64,000 nt of DNA from Methylobacterium cerastii (GTDB taxonomy: Bacteria; Pseudomonadota; Alphaproteobacteria; Rhizobiales; Beijerinckiaceae). Within the stretch, counting starts at the first letter, position 1. Each line of letters opens with the position of its first letter. The notes beneath the pieces are model-generated. The model made no database searches and was not told the DNA's origin. It worked only from the letters and a program-made list of their open reading frames with translations. The stretch lies in NCBI RefSeq assembly GCF_022179125.1, contig NZ_BPQG01000046.1, forward strand, positions 1 through 64,000, written 5' to 3'. Below are positions 55,616-64,000 of the stretch, piece after piece. Both the position numbers and the translations under genes were made by a program.

Positions 55616-58022
55616 CCACCCGCAGCTTGTCGGCCAAGTCCTCGCGGCCGTAGGGCTTGTTGAGCAGCGGCAGGTCGGCGGGCAGGCCGTCCTCCCCGAA
55701 GGCGGAGGCGGTGTAGCCGGAGGCGAGCAGCACCCGGAGGCCGGGCCGGAGCCGGCGCGCCTCGACCGAGAGCTGCACCCCGTTCATCCCGCCCGGCATC
55801 ACCACGTCTGAGAACAGGATGTCGACCCGCTCCGGCCCTTTCAGCCGGGCGAGCGCCTCGGCGGCATGGGTCGCGGTCAGGGTGCGGTAGCCGAGCTCGC
55901 TCAGGCTCTCGACCGCCATGTCGAGCACCGCCGGCTCGTCCTCGACGACGAGGATCACCTCGCCGTCGGTGGCGCGGCGCAGCGGCATCGGCCCCTCGGG
56001 CCGGGCCGGCGTGGCGATCTCCTTCGAGTGCGGCAGGTAGATCGACACGGTGGTGCCCGCGCCGACCTCGCTTCGCAGCAGCACCTGCCCGCCGCCCTGG
56101 CGCGCGAACCCGTAGACCTGGCTGAGGCCGAGGCCGGTGCCCTTGCCGACCTCCTTCGTGGTGAAGAACGGCTCGAAGGCGCGGGCGGCGGTGCCGGCAT
56201 CCATGCCCTGGCCGGAATCGCCGACCGCGACGTGGACGTACTGCCCCGGCGCGAGGTCCGGCAGCGCCGCGCCGTCCTCATCCGTCACCGTCAGGTTCTC
56301 GGTGCGGATCGTCAGGCGGCCGCCGGACGGCATCGCGTCGCGGGCGTTGACCGCGAGGTTGAGGATCGCGCTCTCGAACTGGCCGGGGTCGAGCCGCACC
56401 GGATCGAGGGCGGCGTCGAGGTCGAACGTCACGGCGATGGTCTCGCCGACGGCGCGCTCCAGCAGGGTGCGGAAATCCTTGAGCAAACGGTTCGGGTTGA
56501 CCGTCTCGGGGCGCAGCACCTGCCGGCGCGAGAACGACAGCAGCTTCTCGGTGACCTCGGCGCCGCGCCGGGCCGCGGTCATCGCCGAGCCGGCGAGGCG
56601 CTCCACCCGCTGCGCGTCGGCGGGGCGGCGGACGATCATGTCGAGGTTGCCGATGACGATGGTCAGCAGGTTGTTGAAGTCGTGGGCGACGCCGCCGGTG
56701 AGCTGGCCGATCGCCTCCATCTTCTGCGCCTGGTTCAGGCGGTCGTCGGCGTCCTGGCGCGCGGTGGTGTCGACGACGATCCCGGCGAGCGCGGTCGCGC
56801 GGCCGGCCTCGTCGCGCATCGCCCGGCCCTTCAGCTCGATCCAGCGCGTCGCCCCGTCGCCCGCGCGCCGGATGCGGCATTGCAGGTCCAGGGATCCCAC
56901 GGTCGCGATGGTGGTGAAGGCGGCCTCGGCGGCCGCGCGATCCTCGGGGAGGACGTGCGCGAGGGTCGTCGCCACGTCCCAGCGCGGCTGCAGGGCGTCG
57001 TAACCGAAGATGGCGTCGTGGCGCAGGCTCCGCCGCGACACGCCGGAGCCGAGGTCGAACTCCCAGTCGCCCATGTCGGCGGCTTCGAGCGCGATGGCGA
57101 GGTGGTCGCGGGCGACCTGGAGGTCGGCGCGCTGGCGCTCGCGCGCCTCGGCGATGCGCTCGGCATGTCCGTAGAGCAGGTCCACCTTGTGCAGGTACGC
57201 GCACAGCACGACGATGCCTGAGATCAGCGCCTCGAACCGCCCAGAGAACCAGCCGACGCTGCCGCGGGACGCGCCCGTCAGCGTCACGAGGTTGTCGAGG
57301 AGGAGCAGGAACAGCGAGACCGCGAGCCAGAGCTGGAGCAGGCTGCGCAGGCGCGTCGTCCAGCACAGGATCGCGAGCGAGAGGATGGTGAGCAGGGCGA
57401 CCCCCGGCCCGACGCCGGAGGTGGTGAGCGACCAGTAGTCGTCGCCGACCACGGTGGTCGGCAGCCGGTCGACCTGGGCGACCACGAGGTAGGTCAAACC
57501 GGCGACCGCCACCGCGACCCCGACGGCCGCGGCGATCCCGACGGATGCGGACCGTTCGGGGGCGATCGACCGGCGCCGGCCGTCGCCTTCCATGATCGCG
57601 TAGGGCAGCGCGAACAGCGGCGGCCCGAGGTGCCACAGGGTCCAGAGCCACGTCGTCGTCGCCGGCGCCGACCCGAGGATGCGAGCCGTGCCGAAGACGT
57701 TCGGGAAGCTCAGGAGCTGGATCGCCACGATCAGCGTGACGTAGAGGCCGCCCGACGAGAGCACCAGCAGCGGCACCGAGCGGGTGCGCCGGTACTGCGC
57801 GAAGAACAGCGCCGTGGTGACCGCGTAGACCACCGTGAGCGCCGATTGATGGCTCGCGACGAATCCCGGCATCGGCGCCATCGGCTGCCCGACGAACGGG
57901 AGCAGCGCGAGCGACAGCGCGGCGAAGGCGAGGCAGACCAAGCCGGCGAACTGTCGCTGTCTCGGGCCCGGAGCCGCGTTGGCGAAGGTGGTGAGGTCGG
58001 CGGGGCGCGGGGCGTCGTTCAC
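55599..58022 (-). CDS. Hybrid histidine kinase, MASE4-PAS-HisKA-HATPase-REC
   Basis: This is an 807-aa membrane-bound hybrid kinase from a GTG at 58022, which follows GGAGA. The first ~270 residues are eight helices of the MASE4 sensor type (LVCLAFAALSLALLPFVG, TALFFAQYRRTRSVPLL, WLWTLWHLGPPLFALPYA). A PAS domain (GDWEFDLGSGVSRRS) leads to HisKA with the phospho-acceptor His in GGVAHDFNNLLTIV, an ATPase (LAVNARDAMPSGG, GDSGQGMD, GKGTGLGLSQVYGF) and a receiver with Asp in LFSDVVMPGGMNG. The ligand is unknown. It is convergent with opgC. Confidence 0.92.
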   Translation of the reverse strand: MNDAPRPADLTTFANAAPGPRQRQFAGLVCLAFAALSLALLPFVGQPMAPMPGFVASHQSALTVVYAVTTALFFAQYRRTRSVPLLVLSSGGLYVTLIVAIQLLSFPNVFGTARILGSAPATTTWLWTLWHLGPPLFALPYAIMEGDGRRRSIAPERSASVGIAAAVGVAVAVAGLTYLVVAQVDRLPTTVVGDDYWSLTTSGVGPGVALLTILSLAILCWTTRLRSLLQLWLAVSLFLLLLDNLVTLTGASRGSVGWFSGRFEALISGIVVLCAYLHKVDLLYGHAERIAEARERQRADLQVARDHLAIALEAADMGDWEFDLGSGVSRRSLRHDAIFGYDALQPRWDVATTLAHVLPEDRAAAEAAFTTIATVGSLDLQCRIRRAGDGATRWIELKGRAMRDEAGRATALAGIVVDTTARQDADDRLNQAQKMEAIGQLTGGVAHDFNNLLTIVIGNLDMIVRRPADAQRVERLAGSAMTAARRGAEVTEKLLSFSRRQVLRPETVNPNRLLKDFRTLLERAVGETIAVTFDLDAALDPVRLDPGQFESAILNLAVNARDAMPSGGRLTIRTENLTVTDEDGAALPDLAPGQYVHVAVGDSGQGMDAGTAARAFEPFFTTKEVGKGTGLGLSQVYGFARQGGGQVLLRSEVGAGTTVSIYLPHSKEIATPARPEGPMPLRRATDGEVILVVEDEPAVLDMAVESLSELGYRTLTATHAAEALARLKGPERVDILFSDVVMPGGMNGVQLSVEARRLRPGLRVLLASGYTASAFGEDGLPADLPLLNKPYGREDLADKLRVVMGRR

Positions 58023-58148
58023 GATGGTCTCCGACCTTGCGACACCACGGGTGAAGCCGAAACGACAGGATTGCGTCGGCCTACCACAACCCAATGCTTG
58101 TAACTATCGCAGATGTGCAACTGAGAGGCACAATTTGTGACGGCGAGA

Positions 58149-61118
58149 TCAGTCCGTCGCGCGGCGGAGTCCGAGGAGGGTCTTCCGGGTTGCGCGACGC
58201 TCGGCCTGGATCTGCGCCACCAGGGTCTCGGCGCTCGGCACGCCCATCGCGGTGGCCATCCGGGCCAGGGCGCCGCGCGACGGCGCCGTCCCGTCCGCGC
58301 CGACGAGGCGCTGCCAGTGATGCACGGCATCGAACAGGCGATAGGCGTCGGCGAGCCGCCCGGCGGCGTCGACGGGAAGCACTCCGCTCGCGCCGGCCTG
58401 CTCCAGCACCGCGTCGGCGGTGGCGCCGACGAGCGCTGGCTGCTCGTGCGCATGGCCGAGCACCAGGGCCTGGGCGAGGAACTCGAGGTCGAGCAGGGCG
58501 CCCGACGCCATCTTGAGGTCGAGCGGCCCGCGATGGCCCTTCTCGCGCGCGACCAGCCCGCGCATGTCCCGCGCCGCCCGGCACACCGCACCGGCGTCGC
58601 GGACCTGCGCCACCGTCTCGCGGATACCGGCTTCGATCTCGGCGCCGAGGCCCGGGTCGCCCGCGATCACCCGCGCCCGGGTCAGCACCATGTGCTCCCA
58701 GACCTCGGCCTCGCTCCGGTGGTAGGCAAGGAAGCCGCGGACCTGCACCGCCGTCGGGCTGTGCTCGCCGCCGGGCCGCAGGCGGAGGTCCACGGCGTAG
58801 AGACCACCGCGGCGGGTCTGGACCGTCAGCGCCGCGTAGAGCCGTTGTGCGAGGCGGTTGTAGGCCACCACCGCGTCGATCGCCCGCCGTCCCGTCGTGG
58901 TCCGGTCCTCGGGGTCGAAGTCGTAGACGATCACGAGGTCGAGGTCGGACTCCGCCGTGAGCTGGCGCGAGCCGAGGCGGCCGATGGCGAGGATCGCGCA
59001 GCGCCCCTTCGGCACGGCGCCGTATTCCGCGGCGAAGACGCGCTCGACCGCTGCGAGGCTCGCAGTGACCGCAGCTTCGGCGATCGTCGAATAGGCCTCG
59101 CCGGCCTGGGCCGCCGACAGGATGCCCGAGAGCAGGCGCGCGCCGGTGACGAAGCGCAGTTGCCGGGCGGCGTCGCGGCTGCGGTCGAGGAAGGTCTCGT
59201 GGTCGGCCGGGCTGCCGACCAGCGCCGCGTACTGCGCGGCGACCGCGGCTGGATCGGTCGTCGGCGCGACGAAGTCCGGGTCGAGCACCGCGTCGAGCAC
59301 GTGCGGGCCGGTCCCGACGGTAGCGGCCAGCCGCGGCGCGGTGCCGAGGATGTCGGAGAACAGCAGGCGCAGGCGTTCGTGCGCCAGCAGGATCGTCAGG
59401 AGCTCGGACGCGTCCGGCATCCGGGCGAAGGCGTGGTCGAGGGTGTTGAGCGCCGCATCCGGCTCCGCGGTGCCGCCGAGCGCCTGGAGCAAGCTCGGCA
59501 GAAGCTCGGTCAGCACGGCGCGGGCGCGGGCGGTCCGCACCGCTGGCCGGCGCCCGAAATGCCAGCCGCGCACGGTCTCGACGGTACGGGCCGGATCGGT
59601 GAAGCCGAGGGCTGCCAAGGTCGCCAGCGTCGCGGGATCGTCCTCGCTGCCGCTGAAGACGAGGTCGCCGACCTCTGCCGACAGGCTCGGCGCGGTCTCG
59701 AACAGCAGGACGTAATGGGCCTGCACCCGGCCGGCATGGCGCAGGAGCGCCGCCTCGAACGCGCCGCGGGTCTCGAAGCCGCAGAACCGCGCGAAGGCTG
59801 CGAGGTCGTCGCCGTCAAGCGGCAGGCGCTGGGTCTGCTCGTCGCGCCGCATCTGCAGGCGATGCTCGATCGTGCGCAGGAACGCGTAGGCCGCGGCAAG
59901 CTCGTCGCGGGCGGCGGCGTCGATCCAGCCGGCCTGCGTCAGCGCGCCGAGCATCGGCACCGTACGGCTGCCGCGCAGTTCGGGCCGCCGCCCGCCGAAG
60001 ACCAGTTGCTGGGTCTGCACGAAGAACTCGATCTCGCGGATGCCGCCGCGGCCGAGCTTGATGTCGTGGCCGACCACCGCCAGCGCCTCGTGGCCGCGCA
60101 CCACGTGGATCTGGCGCTTCATCGCGTGGATGTCGGCGATGGCGGCGAAATCGAAGTACTTGCGCCAGATGAAGGGCGTCAGCTCGGCGAGGAACCGTGC
60201 CCCGGCGGCGCGGTCTCCGGCGATCGGCCGCGCCTTGATGAAGGCCGCCCGCTCCCAGTTCTGGCCGAGCGACTGGTAGTAGTCGAAGGCGAAGTCGGTG
60301 GAGAGCGCGACCGCTGTCGAGCCGGGATCGGGCCGCAGCCGGTAGTCGACGCGGTGGACGTAGCCCTCGGACGTGCGCTCTTCCAGGAGCTTCGCGATGC
60401 CCTGCGCGAGCTTGGCGAAGAACGGTTTCGCCTCGACGTTCTCGCCGAGCGGCGCGACGGCGGCGTCGAAGAACATGATCAGGTCGACGTCGCTGGAATA
60501 GTTGAGCTCGCCCCCGCCGAGCTTGCCGAGGCCCAGGACCACGAGGCCCGAGCCGGCTTGGGGGGCCTCGGGGTCGGCCGGGCGAAACTTCCCCGTGCCC
60601 GCGGCCTGGAGCAGGAGCGCGTCGGCGGCGGCGCCGACCGACGCGTCGGCGAAGTCCGACAGGGCCTTTGTCACGGTGGCCAAGTCCCACAGGCCGCCGA
60701 GGTCGGCGAGCGCCACGAGCAGGGCGTGCTCCGCGCGGTTGCGCCGAAGGACCTGCCCGATCGCGGCGAGGTTCGGCTTCGTTCCGCCCGTGCGACCCGC
60801 GGCCCGCTGCCGTGCCGTGATCGCCGCGTCCGCCGCCTCCGGGGCCTGGCCCGCCAGCGCCACGAACCGGTCCGGCGCCTGTGCGATCAGCCGCCATAGG
60901 AAGGGGGCGTGGTCGGCGATCCCGAGGAGGAGCGCGCGCACCGGCGGCGTGACGAACCCCGGCGGAAAGGCGGGCTCGACGTCGCCGAGGCGCGCGGCGG
61001 CGGTGCCCGGATCATGTAGGCCGGGTGCCGCCCGCAGGCGATCGTGTAACGAACCGAGGGCTGGCATCGGCGACCCGTCCGTGGCCGGAATGTCGAGGCC
61101 CGCGTGCCGGTCCTCCAA
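58149..61118 (-). CDS. glnE: Bifunctional glutamine synthetase adenylyltransferase/adenylyl-removing enzyme
   Basis: This 989-aa enzyme adds and removes AMP on glutamine synthetase in response to PII. Two nucleotidyltransferase domains are clear: the N-terminal one with GLGKLGGGELNYSSDVDLI (near 195) and the C-terminal one with GRLGSRQLTAESDLDLVIVY (near 720). Each has the G-x-D-x-D metal motif and is followed by a PII-uridylyltransferase-like helical region (RTIEHRLQMRRDEQTQRLP after the first). Length matches E. coli GlnE (946 aa). Met18 (61067) is an alternative start. In many Hyphomicrobiales the gene lies beside a sensor kinase, as here. Confidence 0.94.
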   Translation of the reverse strand: MEDRHAGLDIPATDGSPMPALGSLHDRLRAAPGLHDPGTAAARLGDVEPAFPPGFVTPPVRALLLGIADHAPFLWRLIAQAPDRFVALAGQAPEAADAAITARQRAAGRTGGTKPNLAAIGQVLRRNRAEHALLVALADLGGLWDLATVTKALSDFADASVGAAADALLLQAAGTGKFRPADPEAPQAGSGLVVLGLGKLGGGELNYSSDVDLIMFFDAAVAPLGENVEAKPFFAKLAQGIAKLLEERTSEGYVHRVDYRLRPDPGSTAVALSTDFAFDYYQSLGQNWERAAFIKARPIAGDRAAGARFLAELTPFIWRKYFDFAAIADIHAMKRQIHVVRGHEALAVVGHDIKLGRGGIREIEFFVQTQQLVFGGRRPELRGSRTVPMLGALTQAGWIDAAARDELAAAYAFLRTIEHRLQMRRDEQTQRLPLDGDDLAAFARFCGFETRGAFEAALLRHAGRVQAHYVLLFETAPSLSAEVGDLVFSGSEDDPATLATLAALGFTDPARTVETVRGWHFGRRPAVRTARARAVLTELLPSLLQALGGTAEPDAALNTLDHAFARMPDASELLTILLAHERLRLLFSDILGTAPRLAATVGTGPHVLDAVLDPDFVAPTTDPAAVAAQYAALVGSPADHETFLDRSRDAARQLRFVTGARLLSGILSAAQAGEAYSTIAEAAVTASLAAVERVFAAEYGAVPKGRCAILAIGRLGSRQLTAESDLDLVIVYDFDPEDRTTTGRRAIDAVVAYNRLAQRLYAALTVQTRRGGLYAVDLRLRPGGEHSPTAVQVRGFLAYHRSEAEVWEHMVLTRARVIAGDPGLGAEIEAGIRETVAQVRDAGAVCRAARDMRGLVAREKGHRGPLDLKMASGALLDLEFLAQALVLGHAHEQPALVGATADAVLEQAGASGVLPVDAAGRLADAYRLFDAVHHWQRLVGADGTAPSRGALARMATAMGVPSAETLVAQIQAERRATRKTLLGLRRATD

Positions 61119-61187
61119 TCGGCTGGCACGCTATCCGATCGCGATCCGCTTGGGGATGCGCGCGCGTCCCGCCGGGACCGCGGGGGC

Positions 61188-61478
61188 CTATTCCAGCATC
61201 TCGAGCGTGCGCAGCACCGCCATGCCGACGCGTTCGGCATCGATCTCGCCGGCCTCCGTCCGGGGCAGGACCGCGACGGCCTCGACGCGGTCGCCGACAA
61301 GCGGCCCGACGACGACTTTCAACACTTCGCCCGCCGGCGAGCCGGGATCGGCCACCAGGGCGACGACGTGGCCGGCCGCCTCGCCGTAGATCCGCAGCGG
61401 TTCGAGCGCGATCTCCTCGGGCACCTCGGCGTCGGGCTGCGGCGGGCGACTGAAAGTCGGGCGAATCACGTTGGTCAT
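61188..61478 (-). CDS. Conserved hypothetical protein
   Basis: This is a 96-aa protein starting MTNVIRPTFSRPPQPDAEVP, with a beta-rich central part (LRIYGEAAGHVVALVADPG, then VLKVVVGPLVGDRVEAVAVL) and an acidic, helical end. It has no signal or membrane segment. An AAGGACCC site precedes the ATG at 61478. It lies 69 bp upstream of glnE on the same strand, so it may be co-transcribed with it. I do not recognise the family. Confidence 0.65.
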   Translation of the reverse strand: MTNVIRPTFSRPPQPDAEVPEEIALEPLRIYGEAAGHVVALVADPGSPAGEVLKVVVGPLVGDRVEAVAVLPRTEAGEIDAERVGMAVLRTLEMLE

Positions 61479-61670
61479 GCGCCGGGTCCTTTCGAATCGT
61501 CGTGGCCGTGTCTGTTAAGCGAGGCTTGGGCGCTGGGTCATCGAACGGGCGGCCATCCCTCGCGGCTCGATGCCCTCCGCTCGCCGAGATGTCATCGCGG
61601 CGGCCCTCGCAGGACGCCCCATCGTGCTTGTGAGCGGATGCCGTCGCCGCTAAGAGGCGGACCCCGGGCA

Positions 61671-61762
61671 GAAAAAAGGCCGCCCCCAAAGGAGCGGCCC
61701 GAAGTCTAGGGAGGAAACGCCCAAGATGGGCAGCGGTACGGCGACGCCATCGCTATCCCGCA
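61671..61762 (-). ncRNA. Small RNA, ar8/MmgR-like, copy 2
   Basis: This is the second copy of the sRNA at 10117-10208. The two are colinear without gaps from the -35 box to the T-run and roughly 90% identical. The minus strand carries UUUCCUCCCU (61707-61716) and ends in the stem GGCCGCTCC / GGGGCGGCC with a TTTG loop, then six T. The stem has a U-G pair at a different position from that of copy 1, so pairing is kept on the minus strand in both. The ends are predicted. Targets could include mRNAs with GGGAGG ribosome sites, which the core could cover. Confidence 0.75.
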
Positions 61763-61768
61763 ATGCAC

Positions 61769-61797
61769 AAATAACCCTTCGCGCCGCACCATGCAAG
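61769..61797 (-). promoter_or_regulatory. Predicted promoter of sRNA copy 2
   Basis: On the minus strand CTTGCA (61792-61797) and TTATTT (61769-61774) are spaced by 17 bp. Position relative to the sRNA is identical to the predicted promoter of copy 1, and the -10 is better here. Confidence 0.55.
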
Positions 61798-61867
61798 CCT
61801 CGGTTGGTCCGCTCGGACTACTAAGCGCGCCGGCCGGGTTTCTCTCGTCACGCGGTCGGACGAAGCC

Positions 61868-62068
61868 TCACGACCCGAGCTGCCGGTCGTGGTCGAGCTG
61901 CCGCATCAGTTCGGCCAAGCGCGGATCGAGCGCTTCGTCGATCACCGGCTCGTAGAGCGCCTGGAGGTGGCGCCCGAGGCGCTGGCGGGTCAACGCGTCG
62001 AGGGTCGGCGTCGCATCCGGCTTGGCAACGACGGGCTGGGCTTGGCGGTTCGTGTCGAGCATCGACAT
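61868..62068 (-). CDS. NepR-like small protein (putative anti-sigma factor)
   Basis: This is a 66-aa protein with a disordered N-terminus and a helical C-terminal half reading RLGRHLQALYEPVIDEALDP, then RLAELMRQLD. This fits the NepR pattern (LG-x-x-L-x-x-LY-x-x-V-x-x-E-x-x-x-x-R-x-x-x-L-x-x-x-L). In alphaproteobacteria NepR binds the EcfG sigma factor, and phosphorylated PhyR removes it under stress. No phyR or ecfG gene lies nearby, so this would be an orphan paralogue. The match is to a short pattern and could be wrong. Confidence 0.5.
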   Translation of the reverse strand: MSMLDTNRQAQPVVAKPDATPTLDALTRQRLGRHLQALYEPVIDEALDPRLAELMRQLDHDRQLGS

Positions 62069-62217
62069 TACATTGGCGCCGGCGCCGACTTGGCAACCAT
62101 CTCCGGTCGAACCCCGTGTGCCAAATCGGCGACGGGTTGTGCCGGAAAACGGAACGGCGCGAACCGTGAGGTCCGCGCCGCGCCTTTCGTTGAATACGCT
62201 GATGCGTGTTCGACCGT

Positions 62218-62421
62218 TTAGCGGTCGCCGACGCCCGACAGGAGCTTCTCGATCTGCCCCAGGCCGCTCTCGCGGGCCTTCGCCTCGCTGGGCAGGCTCC
62301 GGTCGGAGCGCTGGGTCAGCTTGCCGTTCTTACGGATGGCCCACTGGTAGGAGCCGCCGTCGGCCTTCGGGGGAATGATCTCCAGGGAGTACGGATGGAT
62401 GTTCGTTGATGTCTCGCTCAT
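62218..62421 (-). CDS. Small conserved hypothetical protein
   Basis: This is a 67-aa cytosolic protein: MSETSTNIHPYSLEIIPPKA, then GGSYQWAIRKNGKLTQRSDR, and a helical end (KARESGLGQIEKLL). The pattern of a short beta sheet followed by a helix is seen in many small alphaproteobacterial proteins of unknown role. The start at 62421 was chosen because the upstream extension has a different, Arg-rich composition. A strong hairpin lies 20 bp upstream. Confidence 0.65.
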   Translation of the reverse strand: MSETSTNIHPYSLEIIPPKADGGSYQWAIRKNGKLTQRSDRSLPSEAKARESGLGQIEKLLSGVGDR

Positions 62422-62440
62422 GAGCCTATTATGCCACGGA

Positions 62441-62474
62441 CGCGGTTCCAGTCCAAGTCCGGACTGAAACCGCG
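62441..62474 (-). other. 14-bp hairpin in the leader of a small gene
   Basis: CGCGGTTCCAGTCC (62441-62454) and GGACTGAAACCGCG (62461-62474) form a 14-bp stem with a 6-nt loop. The single mismatch is a U-G pair in minus-strand RNA and a C-A clash in plus-strand RNA, which favours the minus strand. It lies just before the 67-aa gene, and no T-run follows. It could be a leader element or the far 3' end of the gene upstream. Confidence 0.45.
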
Positions 62475-62657
62475 GATGCAGATGCCGCATCGGGCGCTCC
62501 GCGAAGCGAGTCCTTGGGCTGCGCGATCCTGGCGGCACGCGTGAAAATCGTGAGCTTGGATCGGCCTGCCGACCTACGGTGGCGCGCGGCGCGAACGCTG
62601 CATCGGCGGACGCCGATCTTGTCGAATGCCTGACCAATCGATGTTCGGCCGCACGGA

Positions 62658-63083
62658 CTACCGGGCCTTCTCGTGCTCGCCGAGGCCGACGGCCTTGAAG
62701 TCGTAGGTCGGGAAGAATTCAGTGCGGTAGGCACCCCACGCGGTGTCCTCCAGCACGCGATTGATCTCGCGAAGACGGGTCGCAGGCAGGCGCAGCACCA
62801 CGATCTGGCCGACGCCCATCACGACGTTCCACGACACCACCTCGATGCCGGGCGGCGGGAAAGCCTTGTAGAAGCCTTGCCGCGCCAGCTGCGCGTTCAG
62901 CTCGGCGAGCGGCCGCGACTGGTCGTGCTTCAGGAAGACCGTCAGCAGGATCGCGTCCTCCGGCGTCGCCGTCGCGGTGCCCGACGGGGGGGCCGAGACG
63001 GCCTGGGCGAACGCGCTCGGAGCACCCGCGAGCGCCATCGCCAGGGCCGCGAGCGGCCAGGCCGCACGAAGTGAACGCCGCAT
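62658..63083 (-). CDS. Secreted hypothetical protein
   Basis: This is a 141-aa protein with a signal peptide (MRRSLRAAWPLAALAMALAG...SAFA). The mature part contains EDAILLTVFLKHDQSRPLAE, LNAQLARQGFYKAFPPPGIEV and VGQIVVLRLPATRLREINRV, which suggests a small alpha/beta fold. The ATG at 63083 follows GGAGACTGCG. I do not recognise the family by name. It is divergent from the Gly-rich secreted protein gene. Confidence 0.7.
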   Translation of the reverse strand: MRRSLRAAWPLAALAMALAGAPSAFAQAVSAPPSGTATATPEDAILLTVFLKHDQSRPLAELNAQLARQGFYKAFPPPGIEVVSWNVVMGVGQIVVLRLPATRLREINRVLEDTAWGAYRTEFFPTYDFKAVGLGEHEKAR

Positions 63084-63270
63084 CGCAGTCTCCTCCACCA
63101 GCCCGGTTCGTCCTTCGAGACGCCGCGTGGGCGAAACACCGTCTCGAAGCCTCGAACGCGGGACCGCGCTCGCGGGTCCGCACCCTGCCCGGATGAACCT
63201 CCGGCGTCTCCGCCCGTTGCCGTGCGCTTGCGCCGAATCGGTGCGACCGCCCCCGGACCTGGACAGACCG

Positions 63271-63570
63271 ATGACCCGCACGACGCTCGCCCTCGCCTCC
63301 GCGCTCGGATTGATCCTGGCCGGTCCCGCCTCGGCGCAGATCGTGACGGGGGGCGCCGGCAACACCGGCGTCGCGCCCCCGCCCGGCACCGGGGGCGTCG
63401 GCGGCGGCGCGCGCGACCTCGGGCCGAGCCCGATCACCCGCGGGAACGAGGCCAACCCGAGCAACATGTCGGTTCCCGGCACGACCCCGAACGTGAACAT
63501 CGGCGGGACGCCGACCAGCGGTCCGCCCGGCACCGGCGGCGCCGCCGGCGGTCCTTCGCTCGGCCGTTAG
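63271..63570 (+). CDS. Small secreted Gly/Pro-rich protein
   Basis: This is a 99-aa protein with a signal peptide (MTRTTLALASALGLILAGPA-SAQ). The mature part is low complexity with repeated GTGG, GGxPxSGPPGTGG and PSN/NPSN motifs and no cysteine. Such proteins are common in Methylobacterium but of unknown role. The start at 63271 follows GGACAG. Confidence 0.65.
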   Translation: MTRTTLALASALGLILAGPASAQIVTGGAGNTGVAPPPGTGGVGGGARDLGPSPITRGNEANPSNMSVPGTTPNVNIGGTPTSGPPGTGGAAGGPSLGR

Positions 63571-63804
63571 CTTCTCGGCGCCCTGCACGATTCGCATGGC
63601 TTCGTTGCGGGCGCCGCAAGCTCCAGGCGTCGCAATTGTGTTGCGGCGCACACGCGGTAGGGCGACCATAACCGCTGTCCGCCGCCATTCCGGCCGGCGA
63701 ACACCGCGTGACGCGGCCCCGGCGAGACTCCGGAGCGCCCTCCGCCCACGGTGACGGCCCCAAGCCATCTGGGGCGTTTCACGTCTCGCTGCAGACCCAC
63801 CCCC

Positions 63805-64000
63805 ATGAACACCTCCGTTCGGATCGCGCTGACGACGCTCGTCGTCGGCGTGGACTTCCTCGTCCTGCGCGCCGGCACGGGCGACCGGCTCGGCGCCGCG
63901 CAGTCCGGCCGCATCGCCGCCCGGCAATTCCAGGATTCCGACTGGCCGGCGGCGGAGGCCGCCTGGGCCGCCACCGCCCTGGACGGCGCCGGCCCGCTCG
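63805..64000 (+). CDS. N-terminal part of an unidentified protein (partial)
   Basis: A frame starting MNTSVRIALTTLVVGVDFLV stays open to the window end (65 codons). The first 20 residues could be a signal anchor. The next part (ARQFQDSDWPAAEAAWAATA) is helical and Ala-rich. The family cannot be told from this fragment. Confidence 0.5.
   Translation, partial: MNTSVRIALTTLVVGVDFLVLRAGTGDRLGAAQSGRIAARQFQDSDWPAAEAAWAATALDGAGPL

Overview
The window is GC-rich (roughly 70% by eye), densely coded alphaproteobacterial chromosome. Gene content points to the order Hyphomicrobiales and most likely to Methylobacterium or Methylorubrum: a full oxalate catabolism set (frc, oxc, oxlT), several HWE-family histidine kinases, a hybrid MASE4 kinase, a class II photolyase, small stress-linked membrane proteins, and intergenic repeats of a style I associate with that group. 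The genus is an inference; no rRNA or tRNA gene is present to confirm it.

Layout. 1-9.9 kb: the tail of an unknown gene, two orphan solute-binding proteins (branched-chain-amino-acid type and TRAP type), a small tyrosine phosphatase, then a signalling cluster: a CheB-CheR-PAS-HWE kinase fusion, a Crp/Fnr regulator, a cytosolic HWE kinase and a divergent single-domain response regulator. A beta-propeller gene follows whose signal-peptide region is broken by an in-frame stop. 10-19.8 kb: an sRNA gene, photolyase, ClC chloride channel, DUF1328 protein, an SDR, a PAS-PAS hybrid kinase, a CDF metal transporter, a HIT hydrolase and a PilZ protein. 19.8-35.7 kb: housekeeping genes nadE, an FtsK-type translocase, lolA, an acyltransferase, xthA, an amino-acid permease, serA, rpsO and pnp. 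35.8-45.6 kb: small membrane proteins, ridA-potF, an SsuABC/TauABC-type ABC operon, a run of tiny hypothetical genes and a UDP-glucuronate epimerase. 46-54.3 kb: an oxalate region with a PAS protein, frc, an HPP-CBS protein, an esterase, oxc and oxlT. 54.4-64 kb: an OpgC-like acyltransferase, a MASE4 hybrid kinase, glnE, a second copy of the sRNA gene, a NepR-like protein and small secreted proteins.

How the genes work together. OxlT imports oxalate in exchange for formate. Frc makes oxalyl-CoA and Oxc decarboxylates it to formyl-CoA. A 19-bp dyad is shared by the upstream region of oxlT-oxc and the upstream region of the PAS-frc unit, and overlaps a -10-like sequence in both, which suggests one regulator for both arms. 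The two sRNA genes (minus strand, about 10.2 and 61.7 kb) are colinear from the -35 box to the terminator. They carry the UUUCCUCCCU core that I recall for the alphaproteobacterial ar8/MmgR family, and their terminator stems show base changes that keep pairing only on the minus strand.

The intergenic DNA is rich in repeats: four different families are each present twice within 64 kb, plus a roughly 180-bp MITE-like element whose end supplies the stop codon of a kinase gene. No CRISPR array, tRNA, rRNA, prophage or transposase gene was seen.
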